Shown: one piece after another, positions 43,781 through 54,619 of the stretch
How the letters are laid out: each line of letters begins with the position of its first letter
Position numbering within the stretch: the stretch's first letter is position 1
Source: Rhea pennata
Lineage: Eukaryota; Chordata; Aves; Rheiformes; Rheidae
Assembly: GCF_028389875.1 (NCBI RefSeq)
Contig: NW_026907680.1
Span: 1,302,001 to 1,366,000, forward strand
Direction of reading: 5' to 3'
Length of the DNA: 64,000 nucleotides
The notes under the pieces: generated by a model
Told to the model about the DNA's origin: nothing
What the model saw: only the letters and a program-made list of their open reading frames with translations
The model's database searches: none
Position numbers and translations under genes: made by a program

Positions 43781-44468
43781 TTGTAGATGGAAATTCATCA
43801 TTCAAAGGTCATTTCTCCAGAGACTAATTCAACCTCTTTCACAACAATTGCTCCTCTGCAGTCCCTGCTTTGGGACAGGACTATTTCAAAGCAGCGAGCT
43901 CATCAGAGCAGTGCTTTTTGCTCCAGGATCTTTTGCTTGCCCAGCACTGAGCTGTTCTTCTACAGCTTTTGCCAGTTGCTGGAATGTCCACAAACCTATT
44001 GCCTAACGCTGGCATTTTTGAATGTCATCCCATGCAGTGTCATTTATTGGCCTCTGAGAATTTATCAGATCATGTGGGATGGAGGAAGACAGTGAGGGTC
44101 TTCGTGGTTGGTTTAAATACTCCTGTAGATGAGCTTTCCTGGAAGCAAGGCTGTTTCGACAGGGCAAGTTATGTGTGTGTGTTCTAAGCTGACCAACGGC
44201 GTAAGAAGATGTTGTCTCTGGGTTTAAACAAAATGTGTGGTGCATATCCAGTGGAATTTCCTTCACTCAAGAGCCCATTGAGTGATAATCAAACACAAAA
44301 AATCAAATGTCTTCCTCTGTATGGGCCCCTTTCATTTTGAGTTCCTCTGAGGGCTTTACATCTCTCTACATTTTTGCACCATCCACTCCCAAGTACTATT
44401 TATTTCCACAAACGTTTTGGGCTGTGTGTGCTGAAAAACTAACATTGGATCTTTTTCCCCTCTCCCAG

Positions 44469-44807
44469 GTGCAGGTGAAGTTGGAAGTGCATGTGTTGGC
44501 CTCCACGCATCTACTGAAGGATCTGCAGCAAATGCAGATGTACCCCAGGACTCCACTTTCCAGGGCAATACAGAGGAATCGTGATATTCTGAGCAGAAAG
44601 GATGTGGCTTGCACAAAAGACTATGCAAAGCTGGTGAAAAATATTTGCTTTACACAGCACGGTAATGGTTTCCCACTAAGTGGTCTGGCTGTGAGAAATC
44701 CTTGCTGCAGGCTGAACCTAAACTCCAAGGGGTTTCAAAAGTTGCCAGGCACACTGCACTTCCCTCTAACAAGCCTGCAGGGATATGGAGCTTGTCTGGC
44801 ACCGTAA
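44469..44807 (+). CDS. Possible terminal exon of module Y, copy 2
   Basis: Counterpart of 13316-13636 with the same CTCTCCCAG acceptor and the same stop. It carries six extra codons (an 18-bp insertion near 44538) and stays open for 112 codons. An 18-bp, frame-neutral change is mild evidence for coding constraint. Confidence 0.38.
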   Translation: MQVKLEVHVLASTHLLKDLQQMQMYPRTPLSRAIQRNRDILSRKDVACTKDYAKLVKNICFTQHGNGFPLSGLAVRNPCCRLNLNSKGFQKLPGTLHFPLTSLQGYGACLAP

Positions 44808-45094
44808 AGTCCATGTCCCTTCTCGTGTGAGTAACCAACTGGCTAACCTTTCTTCTGCAGCTTGATGGAGCTGCCTAAGTATTTTGTATGGAAGCACACG
44901 TGTGGTCTTGCTCAAGTCAGGTGCTGCCTTTTAGCCACAGCAGTCCCTCTGCTCCCTTCCATTCTCGTCCTGCTACAGACATGTAGCGTTTTCAACGTTC
45001 TCTTAGCACTGAGCACATTGCTCTTGGATCTGTTCTGTGTCCCCTACTTCAGTCCTCATGCACTGGAAAACCCTGTAGTGAAGCTGAAAGCTTT

Positions 45095-46010
45095 CCGAGG
45101 GTTCAGCCGGCAGTGCTGGGCACTACAGATTGCTGCTGCTTCCGTGCGCCTCTGGAGGTGGCTGTAAAAGCACGGTCGAGTGAGAGGAGTGCCAAGACAA
45201 CTACAGTGTGGTTTTGTTATACGAGTTTCACTACGCCACGTTGGTTTGGAGATACCTTAATGTTGCAGCTCTAGAGGCTTTCAGGCACTAGACTAACCAC
45301 GCTGCCACTCCGGGGACACTTCCTCTGAGAAGTCCAGGGATGTTAAGATACAGGTGTGTCTGTCCCCGCCTCCTCATTCCTCAATCCTTTCTAGAAGCTG
45401 GCCTGACAGATGAGCCAAGCTTTCGGTTACTGTGACTTGCTGGTCACGCCAGAGCTGTAGCCCTGCTGAAGGGCAGAGTAAAGGGTGTCTCAGTAACACG
45501 AGCTTCTCAGCGAGTTCTCTGCCGTCATCGAACACCTGCATTTGTCATCCCACAGCTGCACACGTGCCCCTTGGAGGGCAGTGAGCCCAGGCTGCTGGGA
45601 CAGGGGAAGTTCCTTCCAAGGGCTGCTGAGGAAGAGCGGTTGTACTGCGGGGAAGAAAGAGCTCGGAAATTCTCTTCTACCTAGGATTTCTCAGTCCCTG
45701 AGAGGCAGGAGCCGTCACCTGGCTTCAGCGGTGCTTGGGAGGTGACTTGCGCCTCATCAGCTCCTAGGCCAGCAGCAGGCATGTGGATTTCCTCCTGGTT
45801 CTGATGCCACTTCTCCCGAAGAACCACCAGCACCAGGCCCAGTGCCCCTTTGGGAGCTTCCGAGGTCACTTCTGGTAGGCCAGGAGCAGGCCCACTGCTG
45901 CTGCTCCACTTCAGGAGGTCACTTCTGCCTCAGGACCTGACAGGTCAGTGGCAGGCCCAGGATGGCAGTGCTGACTGCGAGGCCACTACTCCCTCAGGCC
46001 CGGAGAGACC
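45095..46010. repeat. Insert with degenerate tandem repeat (about 80-90 bp units)
   Basis: The second half repeats GAGGTCACTTCTG-CCTCAGGACCTGACAGG-CAG(T/C)GGCAGGCCC-like units. The first half shows no feature. Absent from the other Y copies, although related single units occur at about 14080 and 46180. Confidence 0.5.
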
Positions 46011-46409
46011 AGTGGCAGGCAGAAGGCTTTGATGCTGAGTGTGAGGGCACTTGTGCCTTGCACCCGGGAGCCTCGCAGCAGGAAAATGGTGTCAGTGCTG
46101 ACAGGGAGGTGATTCCAGCCACACCCACTTGGAAGCCAGAGGAGGAACCTTGCTGCTGCTTCTGCTAGTGAGCTCACTTGCGCCTCAAGACCTGAGAGGC
46201 CACCAGTGGCCACAAAGCTGCTGTTAGTGCCTGGGAAGGAGCAACCAGCCTGGGGAGGCAGCAGGTGTGTTGGCAAGCTCAGTGCCGGAGGGGAGAGCAG
46301 CAGGTGTTGTGCAGCTGCCTCCAGGAGGGCTCCACGCTGTCTCCCATTGCTTCTTCAACAATGTCCTGATGAAGCAGGGACTTGGTGTGTAACCAGGAAG
46401 GGGTGCTGA

Positions 46410-47105
46410 TACCTGGCTGTGCTGGAGAGGAGCTTTTCAGAGAAGGACCTGGGGGTTGTGGTGGGCACCACGCTGACCATGAACCAGCAATGTGCTCTGG
46501 TGGCAAAGAGCAGCCATGGTATCCTGGGCTGCATCAGGAAGAGCATTGCCAGCAGGTGGAGGCAGGTGATCCTTCCCCTCTGCTCAGCACTGGTGAGGCC
46601 GCACCTGGAGAGCTTGGTCCACCAGCACAAGAGAAACATGGACCTACTGGAGTGAGTCCAACCACAAAGAAGACTAAGGGCCTGGAGCATCTCCTGTATG
46701 AGGAGAGGCAGAGATAGCTGGGCCTGTTCAGTGTGTAAGGGGAGAAGGCTCAGGGCAATTTGAATGTACAGAAGTACCTGATGGGGACATGGCATAAAGA
46801 AGACAGAGACAGATTCTTCTGTGACAGCCAGTGGCAGGATGGGAGGCAACAGGCACATGTAGAAATACAAGAAATTCCATTGAAATATAAGAAAAGACTT
46901 TCTACTGCAAGAGCGATGGAAGACTGGACCAAGTTGCTCAGCAGGACTGTGAGTCTCCATCCTTGCTGCTGCTCAAAACCCAACTGGACACAGTCTCAGT
47001 CAGCATGCTCCAGGTATACCTCCAGGTATAAAAGAAAAGAGGGTGGAGGCAGATGTTCTCCAGGGGTGCTTTCCAACTTCAGCAATGCGTTGATTCAGTG
47101 ATTTG
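46410..47105 (+). mobile_element. CR1 LINE 3' part, left arm
   Basis: GACCTGGGGGTTGTGGTGGGC, GCTGCATCAGGAAGAGCATTG, GAGCTTGGTCC, GGGCCTGTTCAGTGTG, ending near TTGATTCAGTGATTTGG. Mirrored at 56572-57266. Confidence 0.8.
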
Positions 47106-47208
47106 GTGATGCTGCCATTTGTGAAGTCACTTGTGAGCTGCCTAGAGGAACTTTGCTTCTCCATGGAAGAACTCCTCTGTATCACAGAGCAGTCAGTGCC
47201 TCTGCAAA

Positions 47209-47462
47209 TTACTTCTCAAGGACTTCAACGAGGCGTGGGGGCTTTTTCTTCAGGGCCTCGTACAGGCGATCCTTGCACCAGGGAGTCCAGCTCAGCAACA
47301 GCCTGAACAGCTCACGCATCATGGTGTGGGATGGTTTCTCCGCCAGAATTCTTTGGTATTGCTCAAAGTCCAGAATGTCCCCGAGCAGGAGGTCCAGGAC
47401 ACCTTTCACTTCAACAACGCGTTCAGTCAGCTCCACTCGGTGCCTATCAACAAAGTGTTCCC
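47209..47462 (-). pseudogene. ASC/NLRP1-type CARD exon, left-arm copy
   Basis: A terminal exon after TTCCCCAG, open to TAA: EHFVDRHRVELTERVV... GVLDLLLGDIL...FEQYQRILAE...MRELFRL...SWTPWCKDRLYEALKKK. The spacing and the LF/W..CKD.L motif fit the CARD of PYCARD (ASC) and NLRP1. It differs from the right-arm copy by seven replacement and one silent base changes. The upstream exon of this copy (47787-47839) has a stop, so I call the copy a probable pseudogene although this exon is open. Confidence 0.75.
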
Positions 47463-47786
47463 CTGGGGAAGACAGAAGCAAAGGGTTAGTCATCTGTGGA
47501 CACACTGGTGCTCCTTCAGCTGCTTCACAGGTCATGGAGCAGCAGCCACTTCACAGCGGGGTTTGCCTGAGTTAGCACGACCCAAGGAGGAAATGAACGG
47601 CACCACGGAGCACCCAGTCCTCTCTGTTGTTAGTGGGTGATGGCACCGTCTAGCCGAAAGCCGAAAGCATTCTAGTGTGAATGTCTAATTCAAACTGGGG
47701 CTGTGCCGGGGCCAATGCTGTGTTTTAGAGTGGGTGTTTGAGCCGCAGCCCCTGGTTTTGAGGCGTTTCGCCCCCAAAAGTCTCAC

Positions 47787-47839
47787 CTGTCACTGCAACA
47801 TTTGAGCAGATTTGGGGATTTGTTCTCTGCCCCTAAAGC
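47787..47839 (-). pseudogene. Exon preceding CARD, left-arm copy, frameshifted
   Basis: 53 bp with intact CCCACAG acceptor and GTGAGAC donor. The right-arm exon is 57 bp. A 3-bp and a 1-bp deletion put a TGA in the frame just before the CARD exon. Confidence 0.7.
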
Positions 47840-48299
47840 CTGTGGGACAGCAAAACAGAAAAGAAATGAGAGGGGAAGCAATGGGAGGGAGCTCCAATCT
47901 TGCACAGTCGACGGGGCGCTGCAGAAGGGAGGGACAGAGCAGACACCTTTCCAAAGGAGGCTCCTTCCCTTAGGGGACCAGGACTCCCCAGGCCACCTCC
48001 CAGCCTTGCTGGTGACCCTCTCTCACGGCTGCTCCCATCCCCAGCGAGCCAGTGCCATCAAGTGACAGCACAGCTAACTGCAGCCCTATCAGAGACCACC
48101 ACCGCGCGGTGTGAACTGGCCATGGGAAATGCTGGAGCTACGGATGATGTTCCATGAGCACCTCTGACAGGGAGGAGACATCCCATCACCTGGTTCAACC
48201 CGTATGTCTTGCTGGGAACTCACTGCATTGGAGTTTTAAGCTAATTTCAGACAGTGTCATGGCAAAAACAGTCAATCGAGCTCATCACCCTTGGTTTGT

Positions 48300-48830
48300 T
48301 CTGCAGCAACCACACACATGCCAACATGGCCGCCCCAATAACATGCCAACGACACGCACATGCTAACGACACAGCTGTCCCACACACATGCCAATGAGAC
48401 ACACACACGCCAAGGATACGGCTGCCCCTTTCACAGGCAAAGACACGCACACGGCAGCCCCACGTACACAGCAGCCCCACGCACACCCATATGAAGGGCA
48501 ATTGGGACCAGTGGGACAACATCCCCCCTGCACCCCCCCACCCCAGGGGCCCAGGCATCCAGACACCCCTCAGCCCCCCATCCTGGGGGGCATCCAAGCA
48601 CCCCCCTGGGCCCCACCACCCCAGGGACCCAGCATCCAGACACCCCATTGCCTCCCCCCACACCAGGCGTCCAGACCTCCTGACATCCCTCTGCCCCCCC
48701 ACACGAGGGGTCCAGTCGTCTGGGCCCCTCCTTCCACGTGCCCAGGAAATCCCGATCCCTTCCCACACCAGGGGCCCAGGCGTCCGAGCACCCCCCCTTC
48801 CCCCCGCCCCCCGTTACCTGAGCGCCGGCT
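48300..48830. repeat. Minisatellites in left arm
   Basis: 48300-48480: short CACACGCCAACGACA-like units. 48530-48830: about 40-bp units around CAGGGGCCCAGGCATCCAGA with C-runs. Mirrored at about 54860-55370. Confidence 0.8.
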
Positions 48831-48962
48831 CGGACGCCTGGGCCCCTCCCCGCGCCCCCTTCCCTCCCCCAGGCCCAGCGATGCCGCTGCCGCCCCGCGC
48901 CGGGAACTGCAATCCCAGCAGGCAGCGCGGCCGCCGAGCCCCGCCCCCTCCCTGGCGCCTCC
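48820..48962. promoter_or_regulatory. CpG island, left arm
   Basis: CpG-rich (CCGCTGCCGCCCCGCGCCGG, CGCGGCCGCCGAGCC). It lies 5' of the - strand CARD exons and mirrors 54743-54900, so it is a plausible promoter of the CARD transcript. Confidence 0.45.
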
Positions 48963-49455
48963 TCGAGCCCTGACAGAGGGGACGAGAGAGACACGGAGCT
49001 GCTGGAGAGAGGGCGGCGTGGGGCTGCGAAGGTGGTCGGGGGCTGGAGCAGCTGCCCTCCGAGGAACGGCTGCGAGAGCTGGGGCTGTTTAGCCTGCGGA
49101 GGAGAAGCCTGAGGGGGATCTTATCAGTGTGTCTAAGTACCTGAAGGGAGGGTGTCAAGGGGACGGGGCCAAACTCTTTTCAGTAGTGCCGTGCGACAGG
49201 ACTAGAGGCAGCGGGCACAAACTGAACCAGCGGACGCTCCGCCTGAATATGAGGAGGAATTTCTTCACAGTGACAGTGACCGAGCACTGGGAGAGGTTAC
49301 CCAGAGAGGTGGAGGAGTCTCCTTCCCTGGAGAGATTCAAGGCCTCTCTGGATGCAGTCCTGTCTACGATGGTCTAGGTGACCCTGTCTGAGCAGGGAGG
49401 TTGCACTAGATGATCTCCACAGGTCCCTTCCAACCTTCCTGATTCTGTGATTCTG
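48963..49455 (+). mobile_element. CR1 LINE 3' end at the palindrome's left inner edge
   Basis: Starts right at the arm boundary (GACAGAGGGGACGAGAGAGA) and proceeds through CTGGGGCTGTTTAGCCTGC, AGGAGGAATTTCTTCACAG, ACCGAGCACTGGGAGAGG, TTGCACTAGATGATCTCC to ATTCTGTGATTCTG. Not present in the right arm. Confidence 0.88.
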
Positions 49456-49456
49456 C

Positions 49457-50155
49457 TGAGCCTGCTCGCCTCAAGGCCAGCCTCTGGGCTCTGCTGCCCT
49501 CCTTCCTACCTGCCCTCGGTCTCTGCAACTCCACTAGTTCCCGGGTGCTACAGCCCAGGTGGCCATGGACTCTGCTGGCACCAAGCCTCCGGGGTGGCCG
49601 CTTCCCCTTCTGGCCCTGGGCACCCGCCTTCTTCCCCTCACGCCCGCAAAAGCCCAGCACTCAAGGGCACCCAAGACACACACAAGAGCTGGCAGTTCCC
49701 TCCCACCACGCAGCCAGCACTGGGCCCCAGCAAGGGGGGCCCAGGCTCAAGCACTTCCTCCCCTCAGAGGCGTACAGCAGCTTTTTCCTCCTCTCCCCAC
49801 AGGCCCCCTGGCCCCAGGACATGCGTTGGCCATGGCAGGGCCCTCTCCACGCCTCTCCCCAGCACCAACAAGACGCAGCACACCCCTAGGCCACAGCCAC
49901 CGCAGCTGCAGCCAAAGAGCCACAGCAGGACCGTGGCGGAGAGCTGCCCTGGCAGCAGCCCCCAAGCCCTGACTCCTCATCTCTGCTCTTCAGGCCTCTC
50001 CAAAGTTCCCATGCTGCAAACAGATGATCTCACTGCACACCCAGCCAAGAGCCACCCGACTTGGGGCAGTTGGTTTAATTCAGCTTCAGAGAACTTCCTG
50101 TGTGCTCGCATGGCTCACAAGCAGTGCTGCTGCTGCCGTTGCCGCCGTTGTCAGG
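49457..50155 (-). repeat. Module P plus end of exon D, inverted fragment
   Basis: Reverse complement of 9430-10140. The last part (about 50090-50155) is the 3' end of the SR exon, so a third remnant of exon D exists on the - strand. Confidence 0.7.
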
Positions 50156-50600
50156 CAGTTGTGCCGTTGCCGGTCAGCGCCACTGCTGGAGAGGGCCACT
50201 CTCCAGGCTCACAGCACTTGCTGCCCATTAAAGCTCCAGCGAGCAGAAGAGGTCTGGGTGGAGGTAGGTGGGTACCATGTCATGGTGAGCTAGTGGTAAA
50301 TAGGTACCTTGCAAAGTCTTCCCCAAGACCTGGTCCCCTCCCACCTCTGCAACACTGAATATGGTACAGTTCAAGTGTTGAAGACAGAATTAAGAAACTA
50401 TGACAGAGGGAGAAAGAAGCCAGACATGTGCCCTGGCAACAGAGTGAGAGCCTGACACCTTTCCTCTCTGCTTTGATCCTGCCTTAACACAACAGTCGTG
50501 TGGCTGTATTCCAGCTTAGGCTGTCCCTTGTAGGATGACCTCGTAAGGCCACCGGACCAAGGAAGACAGGCAGCAAACCATTGCCCATCCTGTAACAGAG
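50156..50600. other. Spacer segment, no gene seen
   Basis: Ordinary unique-looking sequence between the inverted P fragment and copy 2 of X. No open frame or known repeat is supported. Confidence 0.35.
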
Positions 50601-50946
50601 TCCCTGGGGCCACGGAGCAGTGGCTAATGTAGCTGGCAGCACAGTGCGTAATGCTGTGCCTCGGAGCCTGTCCTGGCAGATGACCCTGCTGCTCGCCTTC
50701 CTGCATGGAGAGAAATTTTCACTGTGGTTGTTTCCAGAGCTCTCCTTCGGGCATGATCTGCAGCCCTGGGTGTTTTGTTAGGGGGTGATCCCCGTTCCTG
50801 TGGATGTGACCCCAGTCAGTGGGACCCACGTGCTTCTGCTACAGAACTGCCTTCTGCGGCAGAAGCAGGTGCCCAACTTGTCAGGCTGAAATGGGGACCC
50901 TACTCCCCCTGTGCTCATGCCACCTCCCCGCGGTGTGTATTTGCAG

Positions 50947-51070
50947 TCCATTCCTAGGCACCCCAGAGTGCTCTGCCCAGAAGGCAGTGCCAGGCAGGAG
51001 GAAGCCATCTTCAGAAGCTGGAGCACCTACTGAGTGGCTTGGGAATGAAGTGGACGAGAATGCCAGAGCA
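50947..51070 (+). CDS. Gene X copy 2, B-type exon
   Basis: 124 bp, open, core TPECSAQ, intact GTGTGTATTTGCAG acceptor and GTAAGTG donor. Nearly identical to B2. Confidence 0.55.
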
Positions 51071-51863
51071 GTAAGTGTCACTGTTGGAGGCCCTTCTTCT
51101 GCCGGTGTGCATCCTGCAAAAGCCTTGTGCTATGGGCGCTGGCTCACAAGAGCCCTTCCCATGGGTTCACTGAGCCCTGCCCGACATCGCCCAGTCCTGC
51201 CTTCAAAGGCGCCGGTGGTGAATGTAGTTTTGGAATGCACACGCTGTTGCACCTTGCTCTCCGTGAACACACCAGCAGAGCCTCTGGGGCCCTCCTGCTG
51301 GTGGCACTGGAAGTGCTGGGCCTTTCTGTGATAGAAAGTGAAGAGTTTCTGCTCAGCTCTGTCATAATTCAGATGCCTGGTTCAAAGAGAATGGGATGTT
51401 CAGCTTTTCTGGGCTTCCCTTCAGGGTAAAAGGGTGCTGACAGGAAGGCTCCCAGGAAGGCTCAGAGCAGAGGCTGGGGAAGAACCTTCCCTTCTGCAAA
51501 ATGGAGCTGCCATAGCCCCCCCCTACCCCCTCCTGTCCTCCCTAGCAGGACTGCCCTGCACATTGCCCTAGAGTTTAGTGAGCTGCCTTCCCCTGTGCTT
51601 GCCTCCCTTGACTCCATGCTCTTCTGGATCAGCCTTTTGGCTCTTCCCTTGACAAAAGCCTGCCAGAACATTTAGCTCTTTGCCCATATTCCCCTGCAGC
51701 TGCTCTTGTGTGGAATGGAGGGGCTGCTGTGAGCAAAAGCAATGGGTGTTTCTGCAGTTCTGAGAGGCAGCTTCTTCTCCGGAGCATGGAAACATGGGCT
51801 GCCCTTGCCAGGAGCAAGAGCCTTTACTTGGCAGCATCTCACCTCTCTTTCTCACCTTTGCAG

Positions 51864-51949
51864 ATGAAAATACGCAGGGATTCAATCCCGACAGCCACTA
51901 AAGCAGCTTCGATTGTGTCCCTTGAACCTCTTCCAAGTATTTTTCCAAC
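51864..51949 (+). CDS. Gene X copy 2, A-type exon
   Basis: 86 bp, open from an exon-initial ATG (MKIRRDSIPTATKAAS), intact splice sites. Closest to A3. Confidence 0.55.
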
Positions 51950-52093
51950 GTGAGTACTTTGCCTTCCTTCTTTCCCCCTGCCTCAGAAAGGCAGCAGCCT
52001 CTCCGCACAGGTTTGTTAGGGCTGCAGTGCCAGGGCTGGGGGAGGCTGCTCTGAAAGTGCTTTGGGAACAAGTCTTCCCAGCGGCTGGGTCCC

Positions 52094-52820
52094 TCTTATA
52101 GTTAGATTCCCGGGGGCCATATGCCCAGGTTGGCAAGCCGGCACAAACTCACTCACACACACACACACACAAACACTCTTTAGGAGCAAGCAGTTTATTA
52201 GTAGATACTTACGAACAGACCGACCCAATGGTAATCTCGAGGACCACCTCAATGCTTGTCCCAATCATCTGCATGATGAGAGAGCGAGAATCGGCAGGTA
52301 CAATCTTTTCGGATGTCCCCGAGGAGGCAACATGGTCCTCTGTTGTGTAGCAGCCTCTCTCTCCTTCAGAAAAACTCCGGTATTTATGATTACTTGTGGT
52401 AGGCGGGAGTCCCGGCACCTGGGGCCAGCAAGTGCAGGGAGTCTAGCCCAAATCCACCCCGGTTGCATAACCAGGCTATGATACTGCGCACGCGTGCAGA
52501 CTTATTTCGGGGGCCACATTTGGCTTTGGGGGTCGCTATTTCACTACTCTTCAGCTTCTGACCTTCATGTTGACTGCTTCTCATGGTGATTCTGTAGCTG
52601 GAAGCCACCGAATCTACATGTAACCAACCACTGTTCTTTCTCACAGATTCCCAAGACCTTGTCAGTTACTTATTTGTATCCCGCTTAACACAGCGGTATT
52701 GTTCAGGCACTGAAAAGTTACAACACTAGACTATTCCCACCAAGTATCAGGTAGTACAGATACAAAAAGTTACAACACGGACCATTCCCATCAAGTGTCA
52801 GGTAGCAGGGATACAGTCGC
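52094..52820 (-). mobile_element. LTR-like insertion (possible solo LTR)
   Basis: Interrupts the A-B intron between GGGTCCC and AGTGACCTGC, which are adjacent in unit 3. On the - strand it has a near-tandem pair of CTACCTGA(T/C)ACTTG(G/A)TGGGAAT units, a CATAAATA box at about 52382-52389, then AATAAA about 190 bp downstream (about 52195) and a GT-rich stretch: the order U3-TATA-R-poly(A)-U5. Exact ends and target duplication were not resolved, and the family is unknown. Confidence 0.5.
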
Positions 52821-53328
52821 AGTGACCTGCATGCATGCTCTGCCTACATCTGGGCTCTGAGGGTGGGGAGAGGGTTCTGCAGAACTCTGTGATGTCGTCC
52901 ACCTGCTAAGGGCTTTGTGTGTAAATGCTTGATGCCTTTCTCCTTCTTTGACACTGGGTGCCCAGCAACAACCTATTGCCCACCCCTGAACACAGAGTCT
53001 TTGGGGCCACAGAGCAGTCTTGTGTAGTTGGCAGGACAGCAGGTAATGGTGTGTTTCAGAGCCTGTCCTGGCAGATGACCCTGCTGCTCTCCTCACTGCC
53101 TGGAGAGAGTCTCCCTTGGGCTCCTGGAGCTCTCCTTCAGGCATGACGTGCAGCCCCAGGTGTTTTGATGGGAGGTGATGCTCTGATGTGGCCCCAGTCA
53201 GTGGAAGCCCTGTGCTTCTGCTGCAGAATTGCCTTCTGCTGCAGGAGCAGGTGTGAAGCTGGTGAGGGCCAGGTGGGGACCCTACTCTCCCTGTGCTCAT
53301 ATCATCTCTCCGCGGTGTGTATTTGCAG

Positions 53329-53451
53329 GCTGGTGCCAGTCACCTCAGAGTGCTCTGCACAGAGTGCAGCAGCGGGCAGGAAGAAGGAACGGAGAGAAGC
53401 CCGAGCACTAGTGCATGTCCTCTGAGCGAGGACTGTCAGAGGTCTGGAGTG
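53329..53451 (+). pseudogene. Gene X copy 2, B-type exon with frameshift
   Basis: 123 bp instead of 127 (B3). CTAGCTGCATG in B3 is CTAGTGCATG here, and one Ala codon is also missing. The frame ends in a stop after ARALVHVL. Confidence 0.7.
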
Positions 53452-53970
53452 GTAAGTGCTCCTCATTGAGGCCCTTCATGTGCCAGCCTGCTCTCTGCCC
53501 AGGCCTTGTGCTATGGGTGCTGGTTGTACAAGAGCCCTGCTGGGCCCTGGAAGGCTTTGCGCAGGGCTTTGTTTTCAGAGATGCCAGCTGTGCTCTACTT
53601 CTGCAATGTATCTGCCTCTCCAGCGCTCTCTGTGAGCAACCCAACAAAGCCTCTGGGGCTCTCTGCTTGGTGGCTGTGGAACTGCAGGGCGTTTCCACGC
53701 TAGAAGATGGAGAGTTTCTCTTCAGCTGTGTGATGAGTAAGATCTTTGGTGTGAACAAGCAAGGGATGTTCAGCCTTGCTGGGCTTCCCTTCAGGGCAGA
53801 AGGGTGCTGACAGGAAGGCTCACAGGAAGAGTTAGGGAACAGGCCTTTCCCTTGCGGGAAAAGAGACCGGCTCTGGCCCCCACTGCACACCCCTGTCCTC
53901 CCTAGCAGGACGGCCTTGGCCTTTCTGCCGCAGGAGGGCACAGCCTGTTCCTTTCTGCCTCCTTCTCCAG

Positions 53971-54591
53971 GGGGAAGAAGAGCCATGGGCGGAGACAGGG
54001 ACAAGCAGGAGAAAGAGCAGCAGCAGTGGCAGTGTCAGCGGCAGACCCGGTGGCAACAGAAGACAGAGCAGCAGTGGCAGGGGCAGTGGCAGCATCAGTG
54101 GCAGCCACAGTGCCGGCAGCAGCCCCACTGGCAGTCGCAGTGGGAGCCCCAGTGGCAGACACAGCGGCAGCCCCACTGGGAGCCCCAGTGGCACTGGGAA
54201 ACCCACTGTCAGACAGAGCGACAGCCCCAGTGTCAGCAGCAGCCTCACTGGCAGTGGCAGTGGAAGCTCCAGCTGCAGGCACAGCGGCAGCTCCAGTGCC
54301 AGTGTCAGACAGAGCGGCAGCGGCAGTGGAAGCTCCAGTGGCGGGGACAGCAGCAGATCCACTGGCGGTGGCAGCAGCAGTGGAAGCCCCGGTGGCGGGC
54401 ACAGCGGCAGCCCCAGGGGCAGGCGCAGTCGAAGACCACATGTCAGACAGAGGGGAAGCGGCAGTGGGAGCCCCGGGGGCAGCGGCGGTGGCCACAGCAG
54501 CAGCCACAACGGCGGCAGCGGCGGCAGCAGCAGCAGCAGCTCTGCTTGTGAGCCGCGCGAGCACCCAGGAAGTTCTTGTGTGCTGAATTAA
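53971..54591 (+). pseudogene. Gene X copy 2, SR-rich exon D
   Basis: After CTTCTCCAG the Ser frame is open for 206 codons to TAA 54589-54591: EEEPWAETGTSRRKSSSSG, then SGS/SPSG/RHSGSP-like repeats and a Ser/Gly run. Unlike copy 1 it keeps one frame throughout, so it probably shows the ancestral tail. The Gln/Trp and Ala frames are also open (by composition). Confidence 0.55.
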
Positions 54592-54619
54592 ACCAGCTGC
54601 CCCAGGCCGGGTGGCTCTT

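Larger units (their letters stand above)
40750..46290 (+). repeat. Module Y, copy 2 (left palindrome arm, interrupted)
   Basis: Matches 10700-14188 in the same orientation. It is broken by a CR1 (41912-42766), a GC-rich insert (about 42770-43780) and a degenerate tandem repeat (about 45095-46010). It lacks the CR1 that copies 1 and 3 carry at the site corresponding to about 44250. It continues into the sequence (46270 onward) that copy 1 lost at the ERV. Confidence 0.7.
46283..48962 (+). repeat. Palindrome arm, left (inner part)
   Basis: Reverse complement of 54743-57408 over its whole length: CR1 fragment, CARD exons, upstream exon, minisatellite and CpG island in mirror order. The inner edge is at CCTGGCGCCTC (left) / GAGGCGCCAGG (right). 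Confidence 0.85.
50600..54591 (+). pseudogene. Gene X, copy 2 (degraded)
   Basis: Contains B (50947-51070), A (51864-51949), B (53329-53451) and D (53971-54591). The second B is 123 bp, a 1-bp deletion beyond a 3-bp one, which causes a stop (about 53423) and breaks the pair's frame neutrality. Exon C is almost wholly deleted, and only its first about 35 bp resemble 53796-53830. An LTR-like element sits in the A-B intron. Without an upstream start, this copy cannot encode the copy 1 protein. Confidence 0.6.

Noticed and set aside
53916..54551. Gln/Trp-rich frame of the D' exon (QWQ-type repeats)
   Set aside because: It shares the minisatellite but is not in phase with the upstream exon or acceptor, and the copy 1 counterpart stops early at about 9074.
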